Assembly: GCF_913063425.1 (NCBI RefSeq)
Contig: NZ_CAJXYK010000055.1
Location: 1 to 34,899 of the forward strand
DNA: 34,899 nt
Direction: 5' to 3'
Origin: an uncultured Thiohalocapsa sp.
GTDB taxonomy: Bacteria; Pseudomonadota; Gammaproteobacteria; Chromatiales; Chromatiaceae
The position numbers and the translations under genes were made by a program. Positions 1 through 9,121 of the stretch are shown here, one piece after another; position 1 is the stretch's first letter; every line of letters begins with the position of its first letter. The notes below the pieces were generated by a model, which saw nothing but the letters and a program-made list of their open reading frames with translations, was not told the origin of the DNA and ran no database searches.

Positions 1-1
1 T

Positions 2-75
2 TGGAGGCTGAGGTCGGAATCGAACCGGCGTCCACGGCTTTGCAGGCCGCTGCATAACCACTCTGCCACTCAGCC
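2..75 (-). tRNA. tRNA-Cys (anticodon GCA)
   Basis: Read on the minus strand, this folds into a full cloverleaf. The acceptor arm GGCTGAG (75-69) pairs perfectly with CTCAGCC (12-6), followed by discriminator U and an encoded CCA end (positions 4-2). The anticodon loop reads CTGCAAA, giving anticodon GCA for cysteine. The T-loop GGTTCGATTCC is standard. A U at the discriminator position is the known identity base of bacterial tRNA-Cys, which agrees with the anticodon. Confidence 0.97.
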
Positions 76-516
76 GAGGCCGGCAATGATAAGGCGAGGA
101 TTCGGCGTTGTCACGCCTTCGCAGCGGTCTGCGTGGTGCGCTCATCGGCATCGGCAGCCGGTGACGAGCGCAGGAAGCCCACATCCGCCCCCGTCGTGCG
201 CAGCACCCGGGCAATGGCGCGGCGTATTGACGGCGGCGCCTCGGTAGAGCCATACTGGCTGGTCTTGATCGCCGTATCCGTCCGGGGCGACATCGGCATG
301 CGACCCTCGCCGAAGGCGCCAGGTACTTGCGTGCGCCAGGTGCTTTCGTTCAGCTGCCCACGGCAGCCGCAACAAGCCTGCGCTGAGTCCGCTTCGGAGC
401 GACGGCGCTGCCCGCAGTCGGGCCGGTGGCGTGGTGCAGCAGCGGCCTGACGGCGCCCGGCGCGTCGGCACGAACCGGGCGTTAAGCAACGTTCATACAT
501 TTACGGAACCAGGACC
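76..516. other. Intergenic region between tRNA-Cys and rplU, no convincing gene
   Basis: Frames of about 100-130 codons are open on both strands, as expected by chance at this GC content. Their products are Arg/Ala-rich, low in hydrophobic residues and match no family I know. The best small candidate is a minus-strand ATG near 299 that would give about 62 residues ending near 111, but only a weak GAGG lies upstream. The last 40 bases before rplU are AT-richer and probably contain its promoter, though I could not fix -35 and -10 boxes. Confidence 0.5.
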
Positions 517-876
517 ATGTACGCAGTCATCGAAACGGGCGGTAAGCAGTACCGCGTCGCCGAGGGCGACAAGCTCCGCGTCGAGAAGCTCGAGGCAGAA
601 GCCGGCGCCAGCGTCGATCTCGACCGGGTGCTGATGATCGCCGTCGGCGGCACCGTCAAGGTCGGCAAGCCCTTCATCGAGGGCGGCAAGGTGACCGCGG
701 AGGTCGCGCGCCACGGCCAGGGCGATAAGGTCAAGATCATCAAATTCCGCCGGCGCAAGCATCACATGAAGCGCCAGGGCCATCGGCAGTGGTTCACCGA
801 GCTCAAGATCACCGGCATCACCGGCGCGGGCGCGGGAACCGAGACGGGCGGCGCGGCGGCAGGTCCAGAGGAGTAA
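517..876 (+). CDS. rplU: 50S ribosomal protein L21
   Basis: Structural protein of the large ribosomal subunit that contacts 23S rRNA. The 119-residue product starts [14 protein letters not shown], the highly conserved L21 N-terminus, and contains the basic RNA-binding stretch [19 protein letters not shown] near residues 75-93. The first ~103 residues match the usual family length; the Gly/Ala/Glu-rich tail is an extension. AGGA sits just upstream of the ATG. It is followed after 6 nt by rpmA, the near-universal bacterial L21-L27 pair. Confidence 0.98.
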   Translation: MYAVIETGGKQYRVAEGDKLRVEKLEAEAGASVDLDRVLMIAVGGTVKVGKPFIEGGKVTAEVARHGQGDKVKIIKFRRRKHHMKRQGHRQWFTELKITGITGAGAGTETGGAAAGPEE

Positions 877-882
877 TCCCCC

Positions 883-1149
883 ATGGCACACAAAAAGGCA
901 GGCGGCAGCTCGCGTAACGGCCGCGATTCCGAATCCAAACGCCTCGGCGTCAAGCGCTTCGGGGGCGAGCGCGTGACCGCCGGCAGCATCCTGGTCCGCC
1001 AGCGCGGCACACGCTTCCACAACGGCGTGGGCGTCGGCTGCGGTCGCGATCACACCCTCTTCGCCCTGAAGGACGGCGAGGTGAGGTTCGAGGTCAAGGG
1101 GCCGCGCAGCCGCCGCTTCGTGAGCGTCGTGGAGCCGGCCCAGGGCTGA
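883..1149 (+). CDS. rpmA: 50S ribosomal protein L27
   Basis: Large-subunit protein whose N-terminal tail reaches toward the peptidyl transferase centre. The product is 88 residues, begins [16 protein letters not shown] and keeps the basic, glycine-rich N-terminus and the [15 protein letters not shown] core of the family. No cleavable N-terminal extension of the Firmicutes type is present. The start has AGGAG about 9 nt upstream, overlapping the end of rplU, so the two are probably translated from one message. Confidence 0.98.
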   Translation: MAHKKAGGSSRNGRDSESKRLGVKRFGGERVTAGSILVRQRGTRFHNGVGVGCGRDHTLFALKDGEVRFEVKGPRSRRFVSVVEPAQG

Positions 1150-2421
<1,272 letters not shown>

Positions 2422-2449
2422 CAGTCCGCCCCGGCGAGACGCGACCGAG

Positions 2450-3574
2450 ATGTTCCAACGCGCCCGAATTCCCGCCACCCGCCGCTGGATCGTCAAGATC
2501 GGCAGCGCCCTGCTGACACGCGACGGTGCCGGTCTGGATCCGGACATCCTCGCACCCTGGATTGCGCAGATGGCCGAGCTGTGCGCCGCCGGCCGCGAGC
2601 TGGTGCTGGTGTCCTCCGGGGCCGTCGCACAGGGTATGGCGCGCATGGGCTGGCGGCGGCGCCCGCAGGCGCTGCATGAGCTTCAGGCCGCCGCGGCCAT
2701 CGGTCAGATGGGCCTGATCCGCGCATATGAGGACGGCTTCTCGCGCCACGGACTGCACACCGCCCAAGTGCTGCTCACCCGCGACGACCTCGTCGACCGC
2801 AAGCGCTACTTGAACGCCCGCAGCACCCTGCGCACGCTGCTCGGCATCGGCGTGGTGCCGGTGGTGAACGAGAACGACACGGTGGCCACCGACGAGCTCC
2901 GCTTCGGCGACAACGACACCCTGGCGGCCCTGGTGGCCAACCTGCTGGAGGCGGATCTGCTGATCCTGCTCACGGACCAGGACGGACTCTTCTCAGCAAA
3001 CCCGCGCACGGACCCCGAGGCGAGCCTGATCGAAGCAGCGCGGGTGGACGACCCGCGCCTGGACGGCGCCGCCGGCGGCAGCACCGGTGGGCTCGGCATC
3101 GGCGGCATGACCACCAAGCTGCGCGCGGCGCGGCTTGCCGCACGCTCCGGCTGCGCCACGGTCATTGCCCCGGGCCGTCGCGTCGAGTCCCTGACGCAGA
3201 TCGCCTGCGGCGCCCAAGTCGGCAGCCTGCTGGTGCCGGCGCAGGGGCCGCAGGCGGCGCGCAAGCGCTGGCTCGCCGGCCATCTGAGCATCAGCGGCCG
3301 GCTGGTGCTGGACGACGGCGCCGTGCGCGCGCTGCGCGAGGGCGGGCGCAGCCTGCTCGCGGTGGGGGTAACGGCCGTCTACGGCCACTTCGCCCGCGGC
3401 GAGGTGGTGACCTGCGTGGACCGCGACGGCCGCGAGGTGGCGCGCGGGCTGGTGAACTACGATGCCCAGGATGCGATCCGCATCAAGGGGCTGCCGAGCA
3501 GCGCCTTCGAGGGGGTGCTCGGCTTCGTGGACGACGACGAGCTGATCCACCGGGATAACCTGGTGCTCATGTAA
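2450..3574 (+). CDS. proB: Glutamate 5-kinase
   Basis: Phosphorylates L-glutamate with ATP in the first step of proline synthesis. The 374-residue product has an amino-acid-kinase domain with KIGSALLT (16-23), SSGAVAQG (55-62), NENDTV (140-145), FGDND (152-156) and TDQDGLF (175-181). The C-terminal ~95 residues form a PUA domain ending in the typical [13 protein letters not shown]. Length matches the two-domain enzyme. It lies 28 nt after obgE on the same strand, so it is probably the last gene of that operon. Proline is a compatible solute, but the gene is housekeeping and does not by itself show salt adaptation. Confidence 0.97.
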   Translation: MFQRARIPATRRWIVKIGSALLTRDGAGLDPDILAPWIAQMAELCAAGRELVLVSSGAVAQGMARMGWRRRPQALHELQAAAAIGQMGLIRAYEDGFSRHGLHTAQVLLTRDDLVDRKRYLNARSTLRTLLGIGVVPVVNENDTVATDELRFGDNDTLAALVANLLEADLLILLTDQDGLFSANPRTDPEASLIEAARVDDPRLDGAAGGSTGGLGIGGMTTKLRAARLAARSGCATVIAPGRRVESLTQIACGAQVGSLLVPAQGPQAARKRWLAGHLSISGRLVLDDGAVRALREGGRSLLAVGVTAVYGHFARGEVVTCVDRDGREVARGLVNYDAQDAIRIKGLPSSAFEGVLGFVDDDELIHRDNLVLM

Positions 3575-3599
3575 GCGCCTGCCGATGAGACGGTGATCA

Positions 3600-3618
3600 G
3601 CGCCGGGGTGGCCGGCGC
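3600..3618. terminator. GC hairpin between convergent genes
   Basis: GCGCCGG (3600-3606) and CCGGCGC (3612-3618) form a 7-bp stem with a 5-nt loop. It lies between the ends of proB and the convergent exported-protein gene, where a bidirectional terminator would be expected. There is no T-tract on either side, and such stems arise by chance in DNA this GC-rich. Confidence 0.3.
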
Positions 3619-3641
3619 AACCGAGGGCCGCCGAAGATCGC

Positions 3642-4112
3642 TCAGCGCGCCACCCAGCGCCCGTCCTCCCAGGACAGCCAGAGCTCGACCACGTCCGTCG
3701 TCGGCCTCTCGTCGCCGCGGCGGGTGCGGCGCTCCACCCGGCATTCGAACTGCGCCCCGGGCCGGTTGAGTCCGCGGCAGCCGAGCTTCACGATGTCCTC
3801 AAGCTCGATGGTCAGGGCGGCGGCGTCTGCGGCGCCCAGGTGCGAAACGGTACCGGCGTTGACGGTTTCAAGGGTTTGGGCATAAGCGGTGCGAATCTGC
3901 TCCTCCGTGGGCTCCTCCACCACCGCTGCGGCGCCCTGGGCTGCGGCGGCGTCTGGGCCGGCGTCTGAGGCGCCGTCCTGGGCGCGGATGGGCATGGCCG
4001 CCGCGCCGATCAGCAGCGCCGCCAATGCGAAGGGACCGGCTTGCGCAAGCGCCCAAAGGCAAAGCCGCTGCGGGCGTCGTGGCGAATCCTTGGGTTGTCG
4101 ATACAACGGCAT
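3642..4112 (-). CDS. Predicted exported protein of unknown function
   Basis: The product is 156 residues. It begins with a basic stretch and then a hydrophobic segment (roughly residues 17-40) ending in MPIRAQ-DG, which looks like a Sec signal peptide with cleavage near residue 45. An Ala/Glu-rich linker follows, then a C-terminal region with two cysteines (GCRGLNR, FECRVERR) and a WLSWEDGRWVAR end. I do not recognise a named family. The frame stays open further upstream into the Pcm-like gene, but the chosen ATG gives a sensible signal peptide and avoids that overlap. It is convergent with proB and divergent from the methyltransferase gene. Confidence 0.7.
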   Translation of the reverse strand: MPLYRQPKDSPRRPQRLCLWALAQAGPFALAALLIGAAAMPIRAQDGASDAGPDAAAAQGAAAVVEEPTEEQIRTAYAQTLETVNAGTVSHLGAADAAALTIELEDIVKLGCRGLNRPGAQFECRVERRTRRGDERPTTDVVELWLSWEDGRWVAR

Positions 4113-4151
4113 GGGTGTACCTGTCGGTGAGGGGCCCCGGCAAAGCCCCGC

Positions 4152-4157
4152 ATTGTA
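4152..4157 (-). promoter_or_regulatory. Candidate -10 element (TACAAT) for the exported-protein gene
   Basis: On the minus strand TACAAT is one mismatch from TATAAT and would place transcription start about 33 nt before the exported-protein ATG. No good -35 hexamer is visible at 17 nt, so this rests on the -10 and position only. Confidence 0.3.
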
Positions 4158-4288
4158 GCCGCCGGCGGCGCGCCCCGCGCTGATCGCCGCGGCCCACCTG
4201 TGACACCCGCTTGCCCAGCACGCACAAAATCCGTAGCCTCTGACGGTTGCTTTGCCTTGAAAACCAAGGGCCTTTATCGGAGATCCGT

Positions 4289-4957
4289 ATGACCTCGCCC
4301 GCCGACATCGCCCGTTACAACATGATCGAGCAGCAGGTACGCCCGTGGAATGTGCTGAACGAGCGCGTGCTGCGTGTGCTGGGGGAGCTGCCGCGCGAGG
4401 CCTTCGTGCCCGATGCCTACCAGGCCCTGGCCTATGCCGACATCGACATTCCCATCGGCACGGACACCTGCATGCTGGCGCCGAAAGTGGTGGGCCGCAT
4501 GCTGCAGGCGCTCCAGGTGCGCGAGACGGACAAGGTGCTGGAGATCGGACCGGGCACGGGCTATGTGACGGCATGCCTGGCACGGCTCGGCGCGCGGGTG
4601 GTCGGTGTGGAGATCGACCCGGCCCTCGCCGAGGGCGCGGCGGAGCGGCTCGCTGCCATGCAGCTGCGCCGGGTGGAGGTGCACACCGCCGATGCCATGG
4701 TCGGGCCGGTGGACGGCGGCCCCTTCGACGTCATCGCCGTCACCGGCTCGCTGCCCACCGAGGAGCCCGTGCCCATGCTCGCGCAGCAGCTGAAGCCGGG
4801 CGGGCGCCTCTTCGTCATCGTCGGCGAGGACCCGGTGATGGAGGCGCGGCTGGAGACCCGCATCGGCGCCGCCGGCGACCTGCGTCGGGAGGCGCTGTTC
4901 GAGACCTCCGTCCCGCCGCTGCGGAACGTCCCGCAGCCCGAGCGCTTCGTCTTCTGA
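4289..4957 (+). CDS. Protein-L-isoaspartate O-methyltransferase family protein
   Basis: SAM-dependent methyltransferase of the Pcm family. The 222-residue product starts MTSPADIARYNMIEQQVRPW, typical of this clade. It has the PREAFVP motif (35-41) and SAM motif I EIGPGTGY (85-92), followed by GARVVGVEIDP. The segment that in canonical isoaspartyl methyltransferases reads GQTIS is TDTCM here, so true isoaspartate repair is uncertain. GGAGA precedes the chosen ATG; the frame is open further upstream but without a better start. It is followed after 12 nt by a rhodanese gene, whose ribosome-binding site overlaps this stop codon. Confidence 0.85.
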   Translation: MTSPADIARYNMIEQQVRPWNVLNERVLRVLGELPREAFVPDAYQALAYADIDIPIGTDTCMLAPKVVGRMLQALQVRETDKVLEIGPGTGYVTACLARLGARVVGVEIDPALAEGAAERLAAMQLRRVEVHTADAMVGPVDGGPFDVIAVTGSLPTEEPVPMLAQQLKPGGRLFVIVGEDPVMEARLETRIGAAGDLRREALFETSVPPLRNVPQPERFVF

Positions 4958-4969
4958 GGAGCCTGCCCG

Positions 4970-5293
4970 ATGGTCCGCCAGGTCAACCCGCGCGAGCTGA
5001 GCGCCATCCTGAGCAGCGACGCGCCGGCGCCGCAGCTGCTCGATGTCCGCGAGCCCTGGGAGCTTGACATCTGCCGGCTCGACGCCGCCACCCACATCCC
5101 CATGCGACGCATCCCGGCCGACATCGAGCGGCTCGACCCCGACCGCCCGGTGGTGGTCATCTGCCACCACGGCATCCGCAGCCAGCAGGTGGCGCTGTAC
5201 CTGGATCACCAGGGCTTTCGGCAGGTGCTCAACCTGCGCGGCGGCATCGATGCCTGGGCGCACGAGGTGGACCCCGGCATGGCGACTTACTGA
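4970..5293 (+). CDS. Single-domain rhodanese-like protein
   Basis: Sulfurtransferase-fold protein, 107 residues, with one rhodanese domain filling its length. The active-site loop is CHHGIRS with the catalytic Cys at residue 65, a six-residue loop typical of sulfur-handling rhodaneses, and the conserved LLDVREPWE (23-31) and LRGGIDAWA (89-97) motifs are present. GAGGAG lies 8 nt upstream of the ATG. It is probably co-transcribed with the Pcm-like gene. The physiological sulfur donor and acceptor cannot be read from the sequence. Confidence 0.92.
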   Translation: MVRQVNPRELSAILSSDAPAPQLLDVREPWELDICRLDAATHIPMRRIPADIERLDPDRPVVVICHHGIRSQQVALYLDHQGFRQVLNLRGGIDAWAHEVDPGMATY

Positions 5294-5374
5294 GGCTACC
5301 CGGCACGCAGATCGAAAACCAGAAACGGCACCCGCGGATACACCGCGAGCCATGCGACGAGCGAGGTCATCGAC

Positions 5375-5953
5375 ATGAGCATTCACCAGGCCCCCATGCC
5401 GCTGTGCAACGCCGGCTTCTCACAGCTCCTGATCATCGATGCCCAGGAAAGCCTGGCGGCGGTGATGCCCAAGGACGAGCTCGCCGTCACCGTCGCCAAC
5501 ATCAACCGGCTGGTGCGGACCGCGGGCATCCTGGACCTACCCATCATTTCCACCGAGCAGTACCCGAAGGGCCTCGGCCACACCATCGAGGCCGTCCGCG
5601 AGCATCTGCCGGACACCGCTGCACCCACCGAGAAGACCTGCTTCTCCTGCTGCACGGCGGCGGGCTTCGAGCGTGCCCTCACGAGCCAGCCGGCGCGCAA
5701 GCAGGTGGTGCTCATGGGCATGGAGGCGCACATCTGCATCGTGCAGACCGCCTCCGGCCTGCAGCGCTGGGGCTACCAGGTGTTCGTGGTCGCCGATGCC
5801 ATCTGCTCCCGCCATCCGGCGAATCGCCAGAACGCCCTGGAGCGCATGCGCCACAGCGGCATCCATGTCACCAACACGGAGTCCGTGGCCTTCGAGTGGC
5901 TCGGCGACTCCGCCAACCCGCACTTCCGCGAGGTGTCGCGGATGTTCAAATAG
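5375..5953 (+). CDS. Isochorismatase-family cysteine hydrolase
   Basis: The 192-residue product has the complete isochorismatase-like catalytic triad: Asp22 in LLIIDAQ, Lys87 in TEKTCFSC and Cys121 in EAHICIVQTA. The overall pattern resembles YcaC-like hydrolases, and the substrate is unknown. GAGG is placed 8 nt upstream of the ATG. It follows the rhodanese gene by 81 nt on the same strand. Its last 8 nt overlap the end of the convergent waaA gene. Confidence 0.9.
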   Translation: MSIHQAPMPLCNAGFSQLLIIDAQESLAAVMPKDELAVTVANINRLVRTAGILDLPIISTEQYPKGLGHTIEAVREHLPDTAAPTEKTCFSCCTAAGFERALTSQPARKQVVLMGMEAHICIVQTASGLQRWGYQVFVVADAICSRHPANRQNALERMRHSGIHVTNTESVAFEWLGDSANPHFREVSRMFK

Positions 5954-7268
5954 CCGCGGGCGGGCAGTCACCCGCCAGGCAGGCGTCCACCAGATCAGTG
6001 ATGCGCCCGAGAGCGCCGCGGTTGGCGTCGATGACGCCCCGCCCCTGTTCCCCGACCCGGGCGCGCTCGGCTGCGTCGGTAAGCCAGCCCAGCAGCACGC
6101 CGGCGAGGGCCGCCGCATCCGGCACCTGCACCAGGGCACCGCGCTCGTGCAGCAGCCCGGCGATTTCCGCAAAGTTGAAGGTATGCGGCCCTGACACCAC
6201 CGGCAGCCCCGCTGCCGCCGGCTCCAGGAGGTTGTGACCGCCCGTGGGCACCAGGCTGCCGCCGACGAAGGCCACGTCGGCGGCGGCAAAGAAGACCGGC
6301 AGCTCCCCCATGCTGTCGCCCAGGTACACGGCGGTATCCGCGGAGCAGGGCTCACCCAGGCTGTGCCTGGCCAGCGCGAAGCCCGCGCGGCGCACCAGCG
6401 CGGCGACACGCTCGAAGCGTTCCGGATGGCGCGGCACCAGCACCAGCAGCGCCGCGGGCAGCTGCGCGCGCAGCGCCGCATGGGCGGCGAGCACCTGCTC
6501 CTCTTCGCCGTCGCGCGTGCTGGCGGCCACCCAGACGGGCCGATCATTGCCCCAGGTGCGGCGCAGCACCTCGGCACGGTCGGTGAGGCTCGCCGGCGGC
6601 TGGACGTCGAACTTGATGCTGCCCGTGACCCGAAGGCGCGCCGGGTCCACGCCGAGGGCGGCGAAGCGCTCGGCGTCCGCGGGGCTTTGCGCTGCAATGC
6701 AGGCGAAGCGGCGCAGGGTCTCTGCGCTGAAGCCCGCGACCCGCTCATAGCCCCGCGCCGAGCGGCCGGACAGCCGGGCGTTCACCAGCATGCAGGGCAG
6801 GTTCCGCTCGGCACAGGCCGCGAGCATGTTGGGCCAGATCTCCGTTTCCATCACCAGCACCAGCCGGGGCCGCACATGCGCGAGGAAACGGCGCATGATC
6901 CCCGGCAGGTCGAAGGGCGTGTAGCGGTGCTCCACCGCCTCACCGAGGAGCTCCCTGAGCCTGGCGGCGCCCGTGGGCGTGGTGGTGGTCACCAGTACCC
7001 GCTGCCCGCGGCGCAGCAGGTGGCGCAGCAGCGGCAGCGCCGCCTGCACTTCACCGACGGACACCGCGTGCACCCAGACGTCGGCGCCCGCCGGCGGCTT
7101 GGTCTCGCGGGCAAGCCGCTCGCGCCAGCGCTCACGGTAGGCCGGCGCCCGACGTGAGCGCCAGAGCAGGCGCAGCAGCGCCGCCGGGATCAGCAGCGCA
7201 ACCAGGAAGGAGTAGACTCGGCGCGACAAGGCGAGGGGTCGGCTGCCGGCGTAAGGCCCTTTCGGCAA
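5946..7268 (-). CDS. waaA: 3-deoxy-D-manno-octulosonic acid (Kdo) transferase
   Basis: Adds Kdo from CMP-Kdo to the lipid A precursor at the inner membrane, starting the LPS core. The product has an N-terminal membrane anchor, VHAVSVGEV near residue 66, METEIWPN, TGSIKFD, and GGHNLLEPAAAGLPVVSGP in the C-terminal half, all hallmarks of WaaA. The upstream TTG at 7268 gives 440 residues. An internal TTG at 7229 gives 427 residues starting SRRVYSFL after the initiator, closer to the usual ~425. Neither has a clear ribosome-binding site, so the start is uncertain. The 3' end overlaps the convergent hydrolase gene by 8 nt. Confidence 0.96.
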   Translation of the reverse strand: MPKGPYAGSRPLALSRRVYSFLVALLIPAALLRLLWRSRRAPAYRERWRERLARETKPPAGADVWVHAVSVGEVQAALPLLRHLLRRGQRVLVTTTTPTGAARLRELLGEAVEHRYTPFDLPGIMRRFLAHVRPRLVLVMETEIWPNMLAACAERNLPCMLVNARLSGRSARGYERVAGFSAETLRRFACIAAQSPADAERFAALGVDPARLRVTGSIKFDVQPPASLTDRAEVLRRTWGNDRPVWVAASTRDGEEEQVLAAHAALRAQLPAALLVLVPRHPERFERVAALVRRAGFALARHSLGEPCSADTAVYLGDSMGELPVFFAAADVAFVGGSLVPTGGHNLLEPAAAGLPVVSGPHTFNFAEIAGLLHERGALVQVPDAAALAGVLLGWLTDAAERARVGEQGRGVIDANRGALGRITDLVDACLAGDCPPAAI

Positions 7269-7311
7269 GGCATCGGTTCAGCGTTCGCCGACCCGATGCC
7301 CCCGGTGGATA

Positions 7312-7362
7312 GACCCCAGCCGATCGAGCCGGCGGTTTCGGGCCGGCAGACCCGCTGGGGTC
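7312..7362 (-). repeat. Nested inverted repeat upstream of waaA
   Basis: GACCCCAGC (7312-7320) and GCTGGGGTC (7354-7362) are a perfect 9-bp pair enclosing a second pair of GCCGGC arms (7328-7333 and 7342-7347). A further hairpin, GCCCCTG / CAGGGGC, lies at 7366-7381 just after the stop of the ArnT-like gene. Together they could terminate the upstream gene or structure the waaA leader. No T-run is present. Confidence 0.45.
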
Positions 7363-7395
7363 ATTGCCCCTGTGCAGGGGCCCGCTGCGCGGACC

Positions 7396-8928
7396 TCAGA
7401 GCGCCGTCGCCGTGGTGGAGCTTGCGCCCGCGGCGTCCGCACCGCCCTCTGCGGCAGGCGCTGTCGCAGGCTCGGGCACCAGCTCTTCCGGCACGGCCTT
7501 GGCGAGCTTGCCCTCGGCGATGGCGGCATCGAGCCAGGGCTGATGCAGGGCGAGCAGGCTCCACACCATCACCACACCCACGGGCCAGGCCAGCAGCGCC
7601 GCCGGCCGGGACGGGCGAAAGCGCATCACCGCCCAGAGCCAGATCACCGTGAGCAGCGCCGCCGTCACATAGACCACCGGCTGCCAGGTGAAGCCCTGAT
7701 CCAGGGGCAGGTAGTCACCGAGGCCGGTCACAGGTGGCGGCTCGCCCTGGTACAGCAGCCAGATCCAGGCGCCCCAGAGCGCGGCGGCGACGGCGCCGAA
7801 GAGCAGCGCCGAGAGCCAATGTACCGGCCAGACCAGCCAGCGCGGCACCCGCTGCACGCCGCCGGCCCCGATCACCGCAAGCGGCACCAGCAGGCCCAGC
7901 GCATACACCGGACTCAGCGCGTCGGACAGCACCAACAGCCCCCAGCCCAGCACCGCCACCAGCAGCGCCGCACGGAAGCCGGGGAAGCCGAACAGCGCGC
8001 CCGGGCGCAGCAGCAGGGTAAGCACCGTCAGCAGCCAGGCCGGAAAGGCCATGCTCAGGAAGAGCCAGAGCCATTGCAGCTGCACGCTCGGATTGCTGAA
8101 GTCGATGCCGGCGAGATACCGGTCCAAGGTGTCTGCCGCAAGCCACACCTCGTAAAGCGCCGGGTCCTGCTGGCGGAGCAGGAGGGGCCAGACCAGCAGC
8201 CAGGGCAGCGCGAAAATCGCCGCGACGATGATGCCCTTCAGGTAGCGACCGAAGCGGGCGATGCCGAGAAACGGCAGGATGAGCGCCGTGACACCCAGCA
8301 CCACAGGACCGAAGAAGCCGGTGGCCATGAAGGCGATGCCGAGTCCGGTGCCGAGCCACAGCCCGCCCCAGAACACCCGGCGCGGCCAGAGCGCCATGCC
8401 GTACAGGCCGATGGCCATGCCGGCCATCAGTGCCGTTTCCGGCACCATATCGTGACCGTACCAGACCACCCCCAGGCTGCTCAGCAGCACCAGCACCGAG
8501 GCGGCGCCGGCGCCGAGCATCGGGGGGTCGTCGCCATGCCGCCAGGTGGCGCGGCCGAAGAGCCAGGTGAACAGGAGTGCCACGGCCAGGAAAACGCCGC
8601 TTGCGACCCGCGCGGCCTGATCCGCCGGCAGATAGTCGCCCAGCGCCTGCGCCAGTGCGGCGCCGGTTATGTAGTAGAGCGGCGGCGTCTGCAACAGCGG
8701 CTCGCCGTCCACGCTCGGAGCCAGATAATTGCCGCTGTCCACGATGCTCTGGACGGCGGCGAGGGATTGGGCCTCCCGCTCGGTCCAGGGCTCATGGCCC
8801 ACCAGTCCTGATGCGACGAAAGCGCCCGCCAGCAGCAGGGTCAGGAACCAGAGCCAGGAGCTCTTGCGTTGTGGAGCTGCGGCCGCCGCTGCGTCTGCTG
8901 CGGGGGCCTGGTTTGCGGATTTTGCCAT
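7396..8928 (-). CDS. ArnT-like/GT39-superfamily integral membrane glycosyltransferase
   Basis: The 510-residue protein has a short cytoplasmic N-terminus, a first transmembrane segment (about 25-43), a periplasmic loop containing PWTEREAQS and LLQTPPLYYITGA, and then about ten more hydrophobic segments. That loop matches the catalytic first loop of ArnT/PMT-type transferases, which use a polyprenyl-phosphate sugar donor to modify lipid A or proteins. The usual DEARY-type acidic motif appears as TEREAQS. The C-terminal ~40 residues are a low-complexity Ala/Glu-rich tail. The ATG has AGGA upstream and a likely promoter 30 nt away. The exact sugar and acceptor are unknown. Confidence 0.85.
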   Translation of the reverse strand: MAKSANQAPAADAAAAAAPQRKSSWLWFLTLLLAGAFVASGLVGHEPWTEREAQSLAAVQSIVDSGNYLAPSVDGEPLLQTPPLYYITGAALAQALGDYLPADQAARVASGVFLAVALLFTWLFGRATWRHGDDPPMLGAGAASVLVLLSSLGVVWYGHDMVPETALMAGMAIGLYGMALWPRRVFWGGLWLGTGLGIAFMATGFFGPVVLGVTALILPFLGIARFGRYLKGIIVAAIFALPWLLVWPLLLRQQDPALYEVWLAADTLDRYLAGIDFSNPSVQLQWLWLFLSMAFPAWLLTVLTLLLRPGALFGFPGFRAALLVAVLGWGLLVLSDALSPVYALGLLVPLAVIGAGGVQRVPRWLVWPVHWLSALLFGAVAAALWGAWIWLLYQGEPPPVTGLGDYLPLDQGFTWQPVVYVTAALLTVIWLWAVMRFRPSRPAALLAWPVGVVMVWSLLALHQPWLDAAIAEGKLAKAVPEELVPEPATAPAAEGGADAAGASSTTATAL

Positions 8929-8957
8929 CTCGAATCCTCACTGACAGCGCGGGATGG

Positions 8958-8966
8958 ACTATAGCA
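8958..8966 (-). promoter_or_regulatory. Candidate extended -10 promoter for the ArnT-like gene
   Basis: On the minus strand TGCTATAGT is an extended -10 element (TGn plus a hexamer one base off TATAAT). It would start transcription about 23 nt upstream of the ATG at 8928, leaving room for the AGGA ribosome-binding site. No strong -35 is visible, which extended -10 promoters tolerate. The 193-nt gap to the divergent GT4 gene holds nothing else I can name. Confidence 0.45.
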
Positions 8967-9121
8967 CAATGGCCCCGCTCCTCAGAGGGGCGACCGCCGC
9001 CATTGTACCGGTGCCGGGCATCGGACTGCGGTGCCTGTTGCCCCTTGAGGGCTGCCCCGGATCACCCGCACGCCGCATTCACCTCCAGTCGAGAGTGGGC
9101 TGAGCTTCAACCAGGCCAACC

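Noticed and set aside
111-500. Open frames on both strands between tRNA-Cys and rplU
   Set aside because: Mutually overlapping, composition typical of chance frames, no family resemblance and no good ribosome-binding site.
7372-8811. Plus-strand frame of ~480 codons opposite the ArnT-like gene
   Set aside because: Product is almost entirely charged/His/Gln residues with no hydrophobic core; a shadow of the membrane protein on the other strand.
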